A stretch of DNA of 64,000 bases, taken from assembly GCF_001586165.1 (NCBI RefSeq), contig NZ_CP014608.1, positions 4,650,001-4,714,000 on the forward strand, written 5' to 3'. Origin of the DNA: Obesumbacterium proteus. Its GTDB lineage: Bacteria > Pseudomonadota > Gammaproteobacteria > Enterobacterales > Enterobacteriaceae. Positions 39,275 to 48,747 of this stretch are shown here, in pieces. The translations under genes and the position numbers were made by a program. How positions within the stretch are numbered: the first letter of the stretch is position 1; the number at the start of each line of letters is the position of its first letter. The notes under the pieces are model-generated. The model saw only the letters and a list, made by a program, of their open reading frames with translations, was not told the DNA's origin and did not search any database.

Positions 39275-40195
39275 TTATTCGCCTTTTTTATCTGCCTGAA
39301 TGTAGAGCATTTCCAGCGCCAGCGTTGCAGCAGCCAACGCTGTAATTTCAGATTGGTCGTAAGCTGGGGCTACTTCCACCACGTCCATACCGACGATATT
39401 AAGATCCTTCAGGCCGCGCACCAGTTTGAGCGCACGATCAGAAGTCAGTCCACCGATAACAGGAGTACCTGTACCTGGTGCAAAAGCAGGATCCAAACAG
39501 TCGATATCAAAGGTCAGATATACCGGCATATCGCCGACGATCTGTTTGATTTGCGCTAACACATCATCCACGCCACGATCGTTCACCTGCGCGGCGTCCA
39601 ATACGGTAAAACCATTATCGCGATCGAATTCAGTACGAATACCGATCTGTACCGAGTAGTTTGGATCGATCAGGCCTTCATTAGGCGCATGGAAGAACAT
39701 CGTGCCGTGATCGAATTTGCTGCCGTTTGCATAGGTATCGGTATGCGCATCAAAATGCACCAACGCCATTTTGCCAAAATGCTTAGCATGCGCGCGCAGC
39801 AATGGCAGAGTCACAAAGTGGTCACCGCCAAAAGTTAAACAACGCTTACCGGATTCCAGCAGCTTTTCGGTATGAGCCTGCAAAGAGTCACTCATATCCT
39901 GCGCATCACCGAAATTAAATACTACGTCGCCACAGTCAACCACGTTTAAACGATCGCGCAGATCGAAGTTCCACGGCCAGCGATTGCCTTCCCACGCCAG
40001 ATTAGTGGAGACCTGACGAATTGCCGCTGGGCCATGACGCCCACCAGCACGACCTGAAGTCGCCATATCGAAAGGTACACCGGTGATAACCCAATCAGCA
40101 TCGCTGTCGTATGGCTGGAAGTTCAGCGGAAAACGCAGGAAGCCAAAGGCGTTAGAAACCAGTGAGTTATCGGGTTTATTGCCCAGGGTGCTCAT
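39275..40195 (-). CDS. speB: Agmatinase
   Basis: SpeB hydrolyses agmatine to putrescine and urea. From the ATG at 40195 ([19 protein letters not shown]) it has 306 residues, the E. coli length, with GAGGATTG upstream. The binuclear Mn ligands are in [10 protein letters not shown] (His), [11 protein letters not shown] (three ligands, about residue 150) and [19 protein letters not shown] (two Asp, about 230). The reading frame stays open upstream to 40411, through an in-frame ATG at 40297 and a terminator-like hairpin, so a longer form is conceivable. In E. coli speB directly follows speA. Here they are about 5.5 kb apart. Confidence 0.96.
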   Translation of the reverse strand: MSTLGNKPDNSLVSNAFGFLRFPLNFQPYDSDADWVITGVPFDMATSGRAGGRHGPAAIRQVSTNLAWEGNRWPWNFDLRDRLNVVDCGDVVFNFGDAQDMSDSLQAHTEKLLESGKRCLTFGGDHFVTLPLLRAHAKHFGKMALVHFDAHTDTYANGSKFDHGTMFFHAPNEGLIDPNYSVQIGIRTEFDRDNGFTVLDAAQVNDRGVDDVLAQIKQIVGDMPVYLTFDIDCLDPAFAPGTGTPVIGGLTSDRALKLVRGLKDLNIVGMDVVEVAPAYDQSEITALAAATLALEMLYIQADKKGE

Positions 40196-40248
40196 AATCA
40201 ATCCTCGTAAAAGGCCGCAGTTATCGCAGGCCGAAGTCAAAGTACCGA

Positions 40249-40294
40249 TGAAAAAAAATCCCTTCCGCGTCGTTAGCCCGACGAGAAAGGGATT
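40249..40294 (-). terminator. Terminator-like hairpin in the speB leader (possible attenuator)
   Basis: Outer stem AATCCCTT/AAGGGATT and inner CGTCG/CGACG enclose a six-base loop and are followed by eight T on the minus strand. It lies 54-99 bases before the speB ATG. No leftward gene lies between it and the PHP gene 4.3 kb away, so it either attenuates speB or is a relic of an older upstream gene. An in-frame ATG (40297) stands immediately before the stem. Confidence 0.65.
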
Positions 40295-40618
40295 CATTGT
40301 TCGCTTTAAAAGCTGCTGTAGACGATTATCGCCGTAAAATTTCGACTCTTCAAGCCTGATGTGAGTCTTTGTCTCTACCCGTGAAAAGTACGTCAAGCAC
40401 GTCGAATCCAAAGCTCAACGCAGACACGCCTTTGCTTCAAACCATCACTGATAAAAATTAAAAATATTATTTACGTATAAAAGTAACTTTTAATTATCGA
40501 TATTTATTTTTTGTTTTTTATATTTTCTTTAAAAAAATTAATTCAATTTTCTTATTTTAAATCTGCATTTAGCATTGATATTGCACCTCACCATTAATAA
40601 AAACAGGAATTAGATATT
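40295..40618. other. AT-rich divergent region between speB leader and GH18-M60 gene
   Basis: The left part is the speB leader, open in frame. The right part (about 40450-40600) is extremely A+T rich, with runs such as TTTTTTGTTTTTTATATTTTC. It is the kind of DNA bound by H-NS at acquired genes. It must hold the promoter of the rightward GH18-M60 gene. No further gene is seen. Confidence 0.5.
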
Positions 40619-43600
40619 ATGCAAAATAACATTAATATTACCTTCAATGCAAAATGGAAAAATACTTCATCATATGTTGGCGTATTTGAATTTGAACTCA
40701 CTAACAATACGGATGAGACACTCATCAACCCAGAGATTACAATAGACTTTGGAGAGGATTCATATATTGAATACAATAATGGTATTATGTTTACTCCATC
40801 CTATGGAAATTTAGTCGGTTATTTAGAAGAGCCAAACATTGCAGCTAATCAGACCGTAACTTTCTCAGTAATCGCGAATGACTCATGCGGCATGCATCCT
40901 GTTGCTTATTGGGTCAATGGCCTAAATGCTATTAATAGTGATGCAGACACTTATACCGACGAAAGAACAGCTCCCACTAATCTAAAATTTTCAAATATCA
41001 GCTCTAATAGTTTTAAGTTAAGTTGGGATGCGTCAACTGGATATGTCGATTATTATGCAGTGGCTTATTACGCTACTGAGGATGGCACTGAGAGCGCGCT
41101 ACAAATCGAGACGGAAGAGACACAAACAACCGTAAATAATCTGATGCCAGCAACGCCTTATACTGTTGGCGTCGCCGCCGTCAATGTATCTGACTATTGG
41201 TGGTCATCAATCGTTGAAGCGAGTGTGACGACCGCAGCCCAAACACCTGATACGGCTCCACCTACCGCACCTGGAAATCTGAAATCTACCAACACAAGTG
41301 TTAGCAGTATTTCTCTCAGCTGGGATCCTGCTACAGATAACGTCGGCGTCGACCACTATGTTTTGTCTTACCAACCTGTAGGAGATACTAAGGCTGCGCT
41401 GGAAATTCAAACAGCAGATACGAATGTTATTTTGAGCAACCTAGTCGCAGAAACGAATTACGCTATCTCACTTGTCGCCGTAGATGCTGCGGGTAATCAA
41501 TCGCCTGCAACGATGGCGACAGTTGAAACGGCTAAACCCTCTGATGATACCAGCGCGCCTTCTGTACCTAATGGCCTGAGTGTCGGCTCAGTTACCGACA
41601 CATCTTTAACGCTCACGTGGAAAGCATCCACGGATAACGTTGGGGTCACCGGCTATAGAGTCAAATATACGCCAGCAAATGAAAGCACTATTACCAAGGA
41701 TGTAACAACCACAACCTGTGTATTAAGCAGCCTCACCGCCAATACAAAATACGATTGTTGTGTCGCCGCCTATGACGCCAACAATAACGTTTCTGACTAT
41801 TGTGCAATCGTCACTGCAACCACTCAGGCTCCGGCTATCACAACCACCAGCTTCGCGCCTTATATTGATGTCACTATCAACGCAAATTGGGCCACGAACC
41901 CTCCGGGAATTAACACAAAATTGATTTCCGATGCGATTTCACTAGGCGTAAAAAAATTCCATCTGGCTTTTCTGGTGCAAGATCGTGCCTCCAACCAACT
42001 CGTATGGGGCAACACCTATTTCCCTTACAGTGCGATTAAACCGGTCTGCGATATTATTCACGCTGCGGGCGGCGAACCCATTGCGGCATTTGGCGGAGCC
42101 AGCGGTACCGACCCTTCTGTCACGCGTACTCAGTCCGACCTAACCAATATCTATCTCAATCTGAAAAAAGACTTCGGCATCCAGCATATTGATTTTGATT
42201 TTGAAACCGCCGGGCAATACAACTACAAAGTCGCATTCCCCGCAGCCTTAGCAGCACAAAAACAAGATCCAACGCTATGGTTTAGCCTGACGCTCCCCGT
42301 AATGCCAACTGGATTGACCGGTGAAGGTATTGCCATGATCACTTACGCTAAGCAAATCGGTCTGGCATTGAACGTGCAAATTATGGCCATGGATTACGGC
42401 GCATCGGGTCTGGATATGGGAGCCGCAGCGGTGAGCGCCATCGACGCGACGAAAAATAATCTGGCTCGCATTTATCCAGATAGATCTCCAGCGGATCTCT
42501 ATAAAATGATCGGCGTAATCCCGATGATTGGTCAAAACGATACCGCGGGTGAAATGTTCAGCTTCGCGAACGCGACCAAAACCGCGTTATATGCAAAACA
42601 GCAGAACTTAAATCTCGTTTCCATGTGGTCACTTGGACGTGATTTTCCTGGCATGGGCGACCTGTCCACCTGTACGCAAAACCCAGCACAGACCAAAAAT
42701 TATGAATACACCACAACGTTTTTGAATGCGGTAGGGGGCGGATCTATCCCTGAACCTGAGTCTGATCCTGACCAAAATAATATTTTTCACGTTGAACAAC
42801 ACGGCGATCCTCTCGCACTCAACGATCTACAGCGCCGTCAATCTGTCCCTGCGCCAATCCAGCCAACGGGCTATTGGGCAAAAGCGGGCGACGTGTTAAC
42901 CGTTGAATATGTTTTATCGGGGAATACGCCAACAGATGCTCCGCAAATTTGGATCCACTGCATCGTTGAGGGAAGCGATTCCGCTCAAGAATCTTATAGT
43001 GATAAGCAAAAAGTACCGCTAACCGTGGGTGTCAATAAAATCAACGTTGCACAAACCGGCGTTGTATATATTGCGTCAAATAACATTCCTGACCCTGCGG
43101 TAAACATGCAAATCACGCTAGTGAGTGGTGGCAATCTCATGCCAACGTTTGTATTAGGCAGAGATGATGCCAATGCAAAACAATGGCTGCACGATGTTGC
43201 TCAGGCCGTCAGTAAAAACACCTCACCTTATGCTGAATTGGTTGGGAAACGTATGATTATCACTCTCCCAATTCACGAATTTAAAAGTAATGTCACCGAT
43301 CCCGTCGCCATATTAAATTCATGGGATAAAATTATCGATTGGGCTGAAACGCAATACGGGCTGACACAAAATGGTCCATATCCGAATATTGCAACCGCCG
43401 TGCGCTATCACTTTTTCACTAAAGCAGACAGCACCGGTGGATACATGAGTTCAGCTAACGAATGGATGGCGACAAATCAGGATGGCATCAAAGATATTAC
43501 AGATAATATTAATGTATCATGGGGGCCATGGCATGAACTTGGTCATCAGTACGAAGTTCTGGCCTTTCAAACAAAAAGTGAAGTTCTCGAAAATCTAACG

Positions 43601-43972
43601 TCTTTATATGTTCAGAGAGAACAAGGGCAAACCTCACGCCTGCTGACAGATAACTGTTGGCAACGTACTCGTGATTATCTGAAGCAATCAGGCAATAATT
43701 ACGACGCTGAAGATGATTTATGGATAAGCGTCACGATGTTCTGGCAGCTTGACCTCACCTTTGGTAAGGATTTCTATCAGCGCCTAACCGATAATATCCG
43801 CATGATGCCAATATCTGAGTTACCGGAAACTAATGAAGAAAAAAAATCTTTATTCATTAATTTAGCCAGCAAGGTATCAGGGTTCGATCTATCTCCATTC
43901 TTTGAGCAATGGGGATATCGCTCAACCGTGAATACCTCAGCTAATTTAGTAAAAATGAAGTTAAAAAACTAA
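40619..43972 (+). CDS. GH18 chitinase-like / M60 enhancin-like metallopeptidase fusion
   Basis: This product of 1117 residues has a clear domain string. An N-terminal beta-sandwich, perhaps carbohydrate-binding, covers about 1-115. Three fibronectin III domains follow (about 118-205, 212-302, 311-400). A GH18 glycosidase (about 410-705) carries catalytic HIDFDFE at D525, D527 and E529. An M60-like zinc peptidase (about 720-1105) has HELGHQYE (H972, E973, H976) and a likely third ligand at E991. GH18 enzymes cut chitin or peptidoglycan-like glycans; M60 (enhancin) peptidases cut mucins. The pair would suit an attack on gut mucus or insect peritrophic matrix. There is no signal peptide, so export must use another route. 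Composition is AT-rich at the start. The native C-terminus continues in another frame. Confidence 0.88.
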   Translation: MQNNINITFNAKWKNTSSYVGVFEFELTNNTDETLINPEITIDFGEDSYIEYNNGIMFTPSYGNLVGYLEEPNIAANQTVTFSVIANDSCGMHPVAYWVNGLNAINSDADTYTDERTAPTNLKFSNISSNSFKLSWDASTGYVDYYAVAYYATEDGTESALQIETEETQTTVNNLMPATPYTVGVAAVNVSDYWWSSIVEASVTTAAQTPDTAPPTAPGNLKSTNTSVSSISLSWDPATDNVGVDHYVLSYQPVGDTKAALEIQTADTNVILSNLVAETNYAISLVAVDAAGNQSPATMATVETAKPSDDTSAPSVPNGLSVGSVTDTSLTLTWKASTDNVGVTGYRVKYTPANESTITKDVTTTTCVLSSLTANTKYDCCVAAYDANNNVSDYCAIVTATTQAPAITTTSFAPYIDVTINANWATNPPGINTKLISDAISLGVKKFHLAFLVQDRASNQLVWGNTYFPYSAIKPVCDIIHAAGGEPIAAFGGASGTDPSVTRTQSDLTNIYLNLKKDFGIQHIDFDFETAGQYNYKVAFPAALAAQKQDPTLWFSLTLPVMPTGLTGEGIAMITYAKQIGLALNVQIMAMDYGASGLDMGAAAVSAIDATKNNLARIYPDRSPADLYKMIGVIPMIGQNDTAGEMFSFANATKTALYAKQQNLNLVSMWSLGRDFPGMGDLSTCTQNPAQTKNYEYTTTFLNAVGGGSIPEPESDPDQNNIFHVEQHGDPLALNDLQRRQSVPAPIQPTGYWAKAGDVLTVEYVLSGNTPTDAPQIWIHCIVEGSDSAQESYSDKQKVPLTVGVNKINVAQTGVVYIASNNIPDPAVNMQITLVSGGNLMPTFVLGRDDANAKQWLHDVAQAVSKNTSPYAELVGKRMIITLPIHEFKSNVTDPVAILNSWDKIIDWAETQYGLTQNGPYPNIATAVRYHFFTKADSTGGYMSSANEWMATNQDGIKDITDNINVSWGPWHELGHQYEVLAFQTKSEVLENLTSLYVQREQGQTSRLLTDNCWQRTRDYLKQSGNNYDAEDDLWISVTMFWQLDLTFGKDFYQRLTDNIRMMPISELPETNEEKKSLFINLASKVSGFDLSPFFEQWGYRSTVNTSANLVKMKLKN

Positions 43973-44562
43973 ATGACGCGATTTGGCTTAATGAAGATGA
44001 AAAGGTTCTTTATTACTATCCACTCGAACAACAAAGTATTTCAGGACGGCTATCACTGCCATTAACGGTTGAGATCGGAGAGGAGTTTACTGCTCAGGCT
44101 ATAGTGACAAACCGCCAAAGCGCAGAACTGAGCTACAGCTAGCTAATACCAGAAGGGTTTGAACTCATATCCAGCAATGGCTCAACCGCCACCTTCCGCG
44201 CCCCAGCAGAATGCATTGCTAATGCTTACGCTAGTGTAACCTGTGCGGTATCAGATCCAGAAAACACCATGAACATCGGGGCTAAAATTCAGTTAAAATC
44301 ACCAGGAGAACAGCAACGTCCCGAAATTGCCTACTGTGATGTGATCTTGAAGCGTTATGGCAAAGATAAGATTCACACATGGGATGATAATAACCCAACC
44401 GGAACACCCGGTGATATATATCTATACCATAGTGCAGGCATCTACCGATTCTTCCAATTACGGAATGAAAATTATTGGTACTTCCCAACAACGAAAAGCA
44501 GCAATAACGACTGGACTTACATTGGTGATTACAATACGGATATGTACCTAACCAATAAATAA
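43945..44562 (+). pseudogene. Out-of-frame C-terminal part of the GH18-M60 protein
   Basis: The -1 frame is open from 43945 and reads SKNEVKKLNDAIWLNEDEK onward. It is interrupted by TAG at 44140-44142, then runs to TAA at 44562. The distal piece is rich in aromatics (GDIYLYHSAGIYRFFQLRN, NYWYFPTTKSSNNDW), like a C-terminal glycan-binding module. Two lesions, a one-base shift within 43945-43972 and the amber codon, separate it from the main ORF. A terminator follows at 44590, so the intact gene ran from 40619 to 44562. The main ORF stops right after a slippery-looking A AAA AAC. Confidence 0.8.
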
Positions 44563-44589
44563 TTTAATCTTATTTTAAAAATAATAATA

Positions 44590-44624
44590 AAATCCCAGAT
44601 TGTCACACCTTCTGGGATTTTTTA
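44590..44624 (+). terminator. Terminator after the GH18-M60 locus
   Basis: The stem AAATCCCAGA/TCTGGGATTT, closed by a ten-base loop, is followed by a T run. It is 28 bases after the distal stop, which supports one original gene up to 44562. Confidence 0.88.
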
Positions 44625-44659
44625 GCCATTAGCCATTCAACATAACGATATAAACTTAT

Positions 44660-44685
44660 GCCCGAATGCGTTTTACCATCCGGGC
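44660..44685. repeat. REP-like hairpin downstream of the PHP gene
   Basis: GCCCGAATGCG and CCATCCGGGC form an imperfect palindrome around TTTTA, resembling enterobacterial REP units (GCCGGATG type). It lies 11 bases past the PHP gene stop. Confidence 0.5.
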
Positions 44686-44695
44686 AGAACAGAAC

Positions 44696-45580
44696 TTACT
44701 GGCTCACGATATCCAGAAAACGCTTTATCTCTACCAGCTGCTCTGAATTGTATCGACAGGTTCCCACTTCAATTTTGGGTTTGTTACGTCCGTGGAAGTC
44801 GCTGCCACAGGTGACATAAGCCCCCTGCTCCAAGGCAAAATCATATAGGCGCTGCGTCAGTTCATCATCATGGTAGCTGGAGAACACTTCAATTCCCGCC
44901 ACGCCAGATTCCAGCATCAGCTCAAGTATCGCCTCATGTTCTTCTTTCACATTGGCACCGATATGCGCAATAACGGGAATGCCACAGTTGTCGCGGATCA
45001 AATCCGCCATCTCTTCCAGAGCCGGATAGGTCACTGGCTGATAGCAGGCTTTACCGGGGCCGAAAAAATCCCAGTAGAAGTTGATTAATGGCATATCGGC
45101 GCGCGCACCACCGGAACGATACGGCAGCAATAGCGGGTTATTAGCATTGCGCTCATCTTCAAGAATAGCCTCACCCATTTGCTCTTCCTGAGGCAAACGG
45201 CCATTCGCCAGCCGCGCGAGATGCTCGTCGTCAATAAAGAATCCGAACTCACGTAGCTTTGCCAACTTCACGGGCACCAACTCACGTTGGATATCGTTGA
45301 AGTTTTCATGCACCTGCGTGAAATCATCCGATGGCGTAAAGCCATAGCCGAGCAAATGAAAGTTACGTCCTTGGAAGGTACAGTCGATTTCAATGCCAGA
45401 AATGATATTCAGCGTATCACTCTGCCACTTATCAGATTCAGCAAATGAAAACGCCGAATTGTGATCGGTTATCGCCAGCGTGGTAACGCCCTCACGAACG
45501 CAGCGAGCAATCAGTTCTGCAACCGGATAATCTGCGTCATCACTATGATGCGAGTGCATATGCAGGTCGACTTTTTCCAT
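44696..45580 (-). CDS. PHP-domain phosphoesterase
   Basis: This 294-residue protein has a PHP (polymerase and histidinol phosphatase) metal-binding fold. Ligands are visible in VDLHMHSHHSDDADYP at the N-terminus, AITDHNSAFSFAE near residue 45, GIEIDCTF near 68, IPVIAHIGAN near 200 and VTCGSDFHGRN near 265. Such enzymes hydrolyse phosphoesters, but the substrate here is unknown. It is clearly diverged from E. coli YciV (RNase AM). GGGAG lies eight bases before the ATG at 45580. It follows the speA terminator on the same strand, so it has its own promoter. Together with the GH18-M60 gene it fills the gap between speA and speB. Confidence 0.85.
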   Translation of the reverse strand: MEKVDLHMHSHHSDDADYPVAELIARCVREGVTTLAITDHNSAFSFAESDKWQSDTLNIISGIEIDCTFQGRNFHLLGYGFTPSDDFTQVHENFNDIQRELVPVKLAKLREFGFFIDDEHLARLANGRLPQEEQMGEAILEDERNANNPLLLPYRSGGARADMPLINFYWDFFGPGKACYQPVTYPALEEMADLIRDNCGIPVIAHIGANVKEEHEAILELMLESGVAGIEVFSSYHDDELTQRLYDFALEQGAYVTCGSDFHGRNKPKIEVGTCRYNSEQLVEIKRFLDIVSQ

Positions 45581-45633
45581 GTGAATACTCCCATTCTTCA
45601 GATCGGTGTGATTTCTCACTATACCTCAGCCAC

Positions 45634-45658
45634 AAAAAAGGGTGCCGAAGCACCCTTA
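45634..45658 (-). terminator. speA terminator
   Basis: The stem AGGGTGC/GCACCCT with a TTCG tetraloop is followed by six T on the minus strand. It lies about 35 bases past the speA stop. Confidence 0.92.
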
Positions 45659-45693
45659 CACTTTGTGATCTCGATATCTGTTAGATCAACCGA

Positions 45694-47670
45694 TCACTCA
45701 TCTTCGAGATAGGTATACCCGTAAAGGCCAGACTCAAACTCATCTAAGAACTGGGTTTGCAGCTCAGGTTCGAGATCCGTTTTACGTACCTGATCGCGGA
45801 AGCGGGTCAACAACACTTCAGGGTCAAGCTGAACATATTCCAGCATCTCCGCAACCGTATTGCCTTCGTCCGAGTCTTGCACCTCAACGCTGCCGTCTTC
45901 AAAGACAAAGACGTCCACCGAAGCCGTATCCCCGAACAGATTATGCATGTTGCCCAGAATCTCTTGATAAGCACCCACCATGAAGAAGCCAATCAACGGC
46001 GGATTTTCTGGATCGTACTGCGGCATCGGCATCGTCGTTGCGATCCCATCACCATCGATGTAGTGATCGATGGCGCCATCTGAGTCACAGGTAATATCCA
46101 GCAGCACCGCACGACGCTCAGGCGCCTGATCCAAACCGCTCAACGGCAGAACAGGGAACAGCTGATCGATCCCCCACGCATCAGGCATCGACTGGAACAG
46201 CGAGAAGTTCACATACAGCTTGTCAGCCATACGCTCTTGCAGCTCATCAATGATCGGACGGTGTGCGCGATTGCTCGGATCAAGGTGTTCTTGGATCTGG
46301 CTACAGATCGTTAAATATTGCTGCTCAGCCCATGCACGCTGGGTTAAATCTAAAATACCGTGCGCATACTGGCTGTGCACGTCGTTCAGATCGAGCTGGC
46401 TATCGTGCAGCCATTCACGCAATGAACGCTTGGTGTCAGAGTCCTGCATCTCTTCCCACGTAGACCACAGGCTTTGCAGCGCACGAGGCGCATCTTCAGC
46501 CGGGGCCACAGGCGCGTGGAATTCGTTACGTTCAACGCCAATCACGTTGGAAACCAGCACCGTATGATGCGCCGTTACCGCACGGCCAGACTCCGTGATC
46601 ACCGTTGGATGCGGTAAACCGTGCTCATTACAGGCATCGCCGATGCCCCAAATAACGTTATTCGCGTATTCGTTCAGGCCATAGTTCACCGAGCAATCAG
46701 ACTGGGAGCGAGTTCCTTCGTAGTCCACGCCCAAACCGCCGCCGACGTCAAAGCACTGAATATTCACGCCTAGCTTATGCAGCTCAACGTAGAAACGCGC
46801 AGATTCGCGCACGCCGGTGGCGATATCGCGAATGTTCGCCAACTGAGAACCTAAGTGGAAATGCAGCAGTTGCAGGCTATCCAAACGACCCGCTTCACGC
46901 AGGGTTTCAACCAGTTGCAATACTTGCGTTGCCGCCAAGCCAAATTTAGATTTCTCACCGCCGCTCGACTGCCATTTACCGGAGCCTTGCGAAGATAAGC
47001 GCGCACGCACGCCAAGGCGAGGAACCACGTTCAGGCGTTCAGCCTCTTCCATCACCAGCTTGATTTCAGACATCTTCTCGATAACCAGATACACCTTGTG
47101 ACCCAGTTTTTCGCCGATTAATGCCAAGCGGATGTATTCACGATCTTTGTAGCCGTTACACACAATCACGGAACGCGTCATACCGGCATGAGCCAGCACC
47201 GCCATCAACTCCGCTTTCGAACCCGCTTCTAAACCTAAAGGCTCGCCAGAATTCACTAACGACTCAATGACGCGACGATGCTGGTTTACCTTAATTGGAT
47301 AAACCAAGAAATAGCCGCCCTCATAGCCGAAAGATTCACGCGCACGCTTAAACGCCGCGTTAATTGAGCGCAGGCGATGTTGCAGGATCTGCGGGAAACA
47401 GAACAGCGCAGGCAAACGCTGGTTGCTCTCTTTTTGCAGCTTCGCGACCAGTTGCGTCAGATCGACGCGCGCTTCTGGGACGTCGGGATCTGGACAAACT
47501 GAAATATGACCCAACTCGTTGACGTCATAATAGTTGCCACCCCAGTAGGCGACGTTATAAGTACTCAGCATTTTGCTGGCATTACGATCATTCATGGCAA
47601 CCTCCTGCATAGAACGCAATTGATGATGTCCGGCCGCTTCCTGCGGGCGTTGACGAAGTTCGTTAGACAT
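45694..47670 (-). CDS. speA: Biosynthetic arginine decarboxylase
   Basis: SpeA decarboxylates arginine to agmatine, which SpeB turns into putrescine. From the ATG at 47670 ([21 protein letters not shown]) it has 658 residues, the E. coli length, with AAGGAG eight bases upstream. PLP lysine lies in [17 protein letters not shown] near residue 125. [30 protein letters not shown] and [21 protein letters not shown] (active-site Cys and Asp) are conserved. The N-terminus differs from E. coli in the first 20 residues. An 88-codon leader ORF overlaps its start by eight bases. Confidence 0.96.
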   Translation of the reverse strand: MSNELRQRPQEAAGHHQLRSMQEVAMNDRNASKMLSTYNVAYWGGNYYDVNELGHISVCPDPDVPEARVDLTQLVAKLQKESNQRLPALFCFPQILQHRLRSINAAFKRARESFGYEGGYFLVYPIKVNQHRRVIESLVNSGEPLGLEAGSKAELMAVLAHAGMTRSVIVCNGYKDREYIRLALIGEKLGHKVYLVIEKMSEIKLVMEEAERLNVVPRLGVRARLSSQGSGKWQSSGGEKSKFGLAATQVLQLVETLREAGRLDSLQLLHFHLGSQLANIRDIATGVRESARFYVELHKLGVNIQCFDVGGGLGVDYEGTRSQSDCSVNYGLNEYANNVIWGIGDACNEHGLPHPTVITESGRAVTAHHTVLVSNVIGVERNEFHAPVAPAEDAPRALQSLWSTWEEMQDSDTKRSLREWLHDSQLDLNDVHSQYAHGILDLTQRAWAEQQYLTICSQIQEHLDPSNRAHRPIIDELQERMADKLYVNFSLFQSMPDAWGIDQLFPVLPLSGLDQAPERRAVLLDITCDSDGAIDHYIDGDGIATTMPMPQYDPENPPLIGFFMVGAYQEILGNMHNLFGDTASVDVFVFEDGSVEVQDSDEGNTVAEMLEYVQLDPEVLLTRFRDQVRKTDLEPELQTQFLDEFESGLYGYTYLEDE

Positions 47671-47929
47671 GACGAACTCCTTGTGCACTGTCGTGGCAAA
47701 TAATGAAATTATTCACAGCACGGTTATTCACTATCGCAGCAACATCTGCGCTTAACAACCCACACGCCGGGATTTTTGGCGTGACCACAAAGCTCAGCAC
47801 CGGACAAAATGCCGGACTGATATAAGTATAAGAGCAAAACACGTCGCTAACTCCGTGGGTCGGGGAGTGCATTCTTGAATGCAGGATAAACCCCAATGAA
47901 AATTCGCCTGCGCGTTGTTTGGTAGTCAT
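47663..47929 (-). CDS. speA leader ORF overlapping the speA start (YqgB-like)
   Basis: This 88-codon ORF starts at 47929 ([20 protein letters not shown]) and ends in TAA spanning the speA start, so speA translation could be coupled to it. E. coli has a short ORF, yqgB, in the same place. The segment [22 protein letters not shown] here resembles YqgB's GLLSQFQAAIVVN, then NKII. An internal start would give a product nearer to YqgB in size. The ribosome site at 47929 is poor. I infer a translated regulatory leader rather than a stable protein. The function of YqgB itself is little known. Confidence 0.45.
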   Translation of the reverse strand: MTTKQRAGEFSLGFILHSRMHSPTHGVSDVFCSYTYISPAFCPVLSFVVTPKIPACGLLSADVAAIVNNRAVNNFIICHDSAQGVRHV

Positions 47930-48004
47930 ACCACGCTGCAGGTTACCCTTGTTCAGTCATCAGTTGCCGCTATCGGCGTAAGAATCCTGAGTCGCGCCCC
48001 ATCT

Positions 48005-48259
48005 TCACCAAAGTGGTGAATAACATCGGGAAAATGCGAGAAATGCAGATAAATAGGAAGGAAGGCGCAAAGCGCGGAACAGCGGAGCGCCATGAAGACG
48101 CAAAATATTGCCGGAAGCAATCGTGTGGAACGCGACCGTTGTCGCTGAGATATTCGTGCGGATCATTACCTGAACCACCTCCATGCCTGCGGCTAAAATA
48201 ACACGCAGATCCAAAAAGTTAACAGTGTGTTGAGACTGACAGTATGAGCAACAACTCAT
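48005..48259 (-). CDS. Possible second leader ORF upstream of speA
   Basis: This 84-codon ORF (MSCCSYCQSQHTVNFLDLRV start) lies on the same strand as speA and 75 bases before the speA leader ORF. Its body (GMEVVQVMIRTNISATTVAF, then HTIASGNILRLHGAPLFRAL) looks protein-like rather than shadow-like, and no gene opposes it. E. coli carries the small ORF yqgC in this interval, but I cannot confirm homology. It may be an untranslated leader that happens to be open. The remaining gap 48260-48570 shows no gene. Confidence 0.3.
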   Translation of the reverse strand: MSCCSYCQSQHTVNFLDLRVILAAGMEVVQVMIRTNISATTVAFHTIASGNILRLHGAPLFRALRLPSYLSAFLAFSRCYSPLW

Positions 48260-48570
48260 ACCCTCCTCGGCCGGAAGTGAGACACATAGCCGCCCCTTAT
48301 CACCTGTATTTTCAGCAAGTTATCTAAAATTCACTGCTGTTAACACATTTTAGCGATTCGGTTAAAGCGTCATGCACCGGTAAGCCGCGCGCAGTTTATA
48401 CAATCAACAGGTGGAAATTGCAAAATGAAATTTTGCTAAAAACTGTTTCTGTGGGTTTGCGCAGGTGTATAAAACGGGCTGTAAAGAACGATCTGTAAAG
48501 AAAAAAATACTCGTTTGCGAACATGAGATAACAAAAAGACTGGAAAACTACGGCGGGTCTGTCTTAAAAT

Positions 48571-48600
48571 AGCCGTCCAGATGTTAATCCATCTATACTT
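48571..48600 (+). promoter_or_regulatory. metK promoter with MetJ boxes
   Basis: Three consecutive 8-mers (AGCCGTCC, AGATGTTA, ATCCATCT) each match the met box AGACGTCT at five or six positions. A -10 hexamer TATACT follows directly at 48594-48599. MetJ with S-adenosylmethionine would block this promoter, repressing synthesis of its own corepressor as in E. coli. The start lies about 140 bases before the metK ATG. Confidence 0.65.
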
Positions 48601-48747
48601 ATTGACTGATAAACTGCTGAACGGCTTTGCCTGAGGGGCGTTGCAGGATGCATCAGGCACCAGAGCTAGCCGCAAGCTAGATACTGATGTACATACCCCA
48701 GCATTACGCAGTGACCTTAAACCCGTCTTTTAAAGGTAAAGAACACC

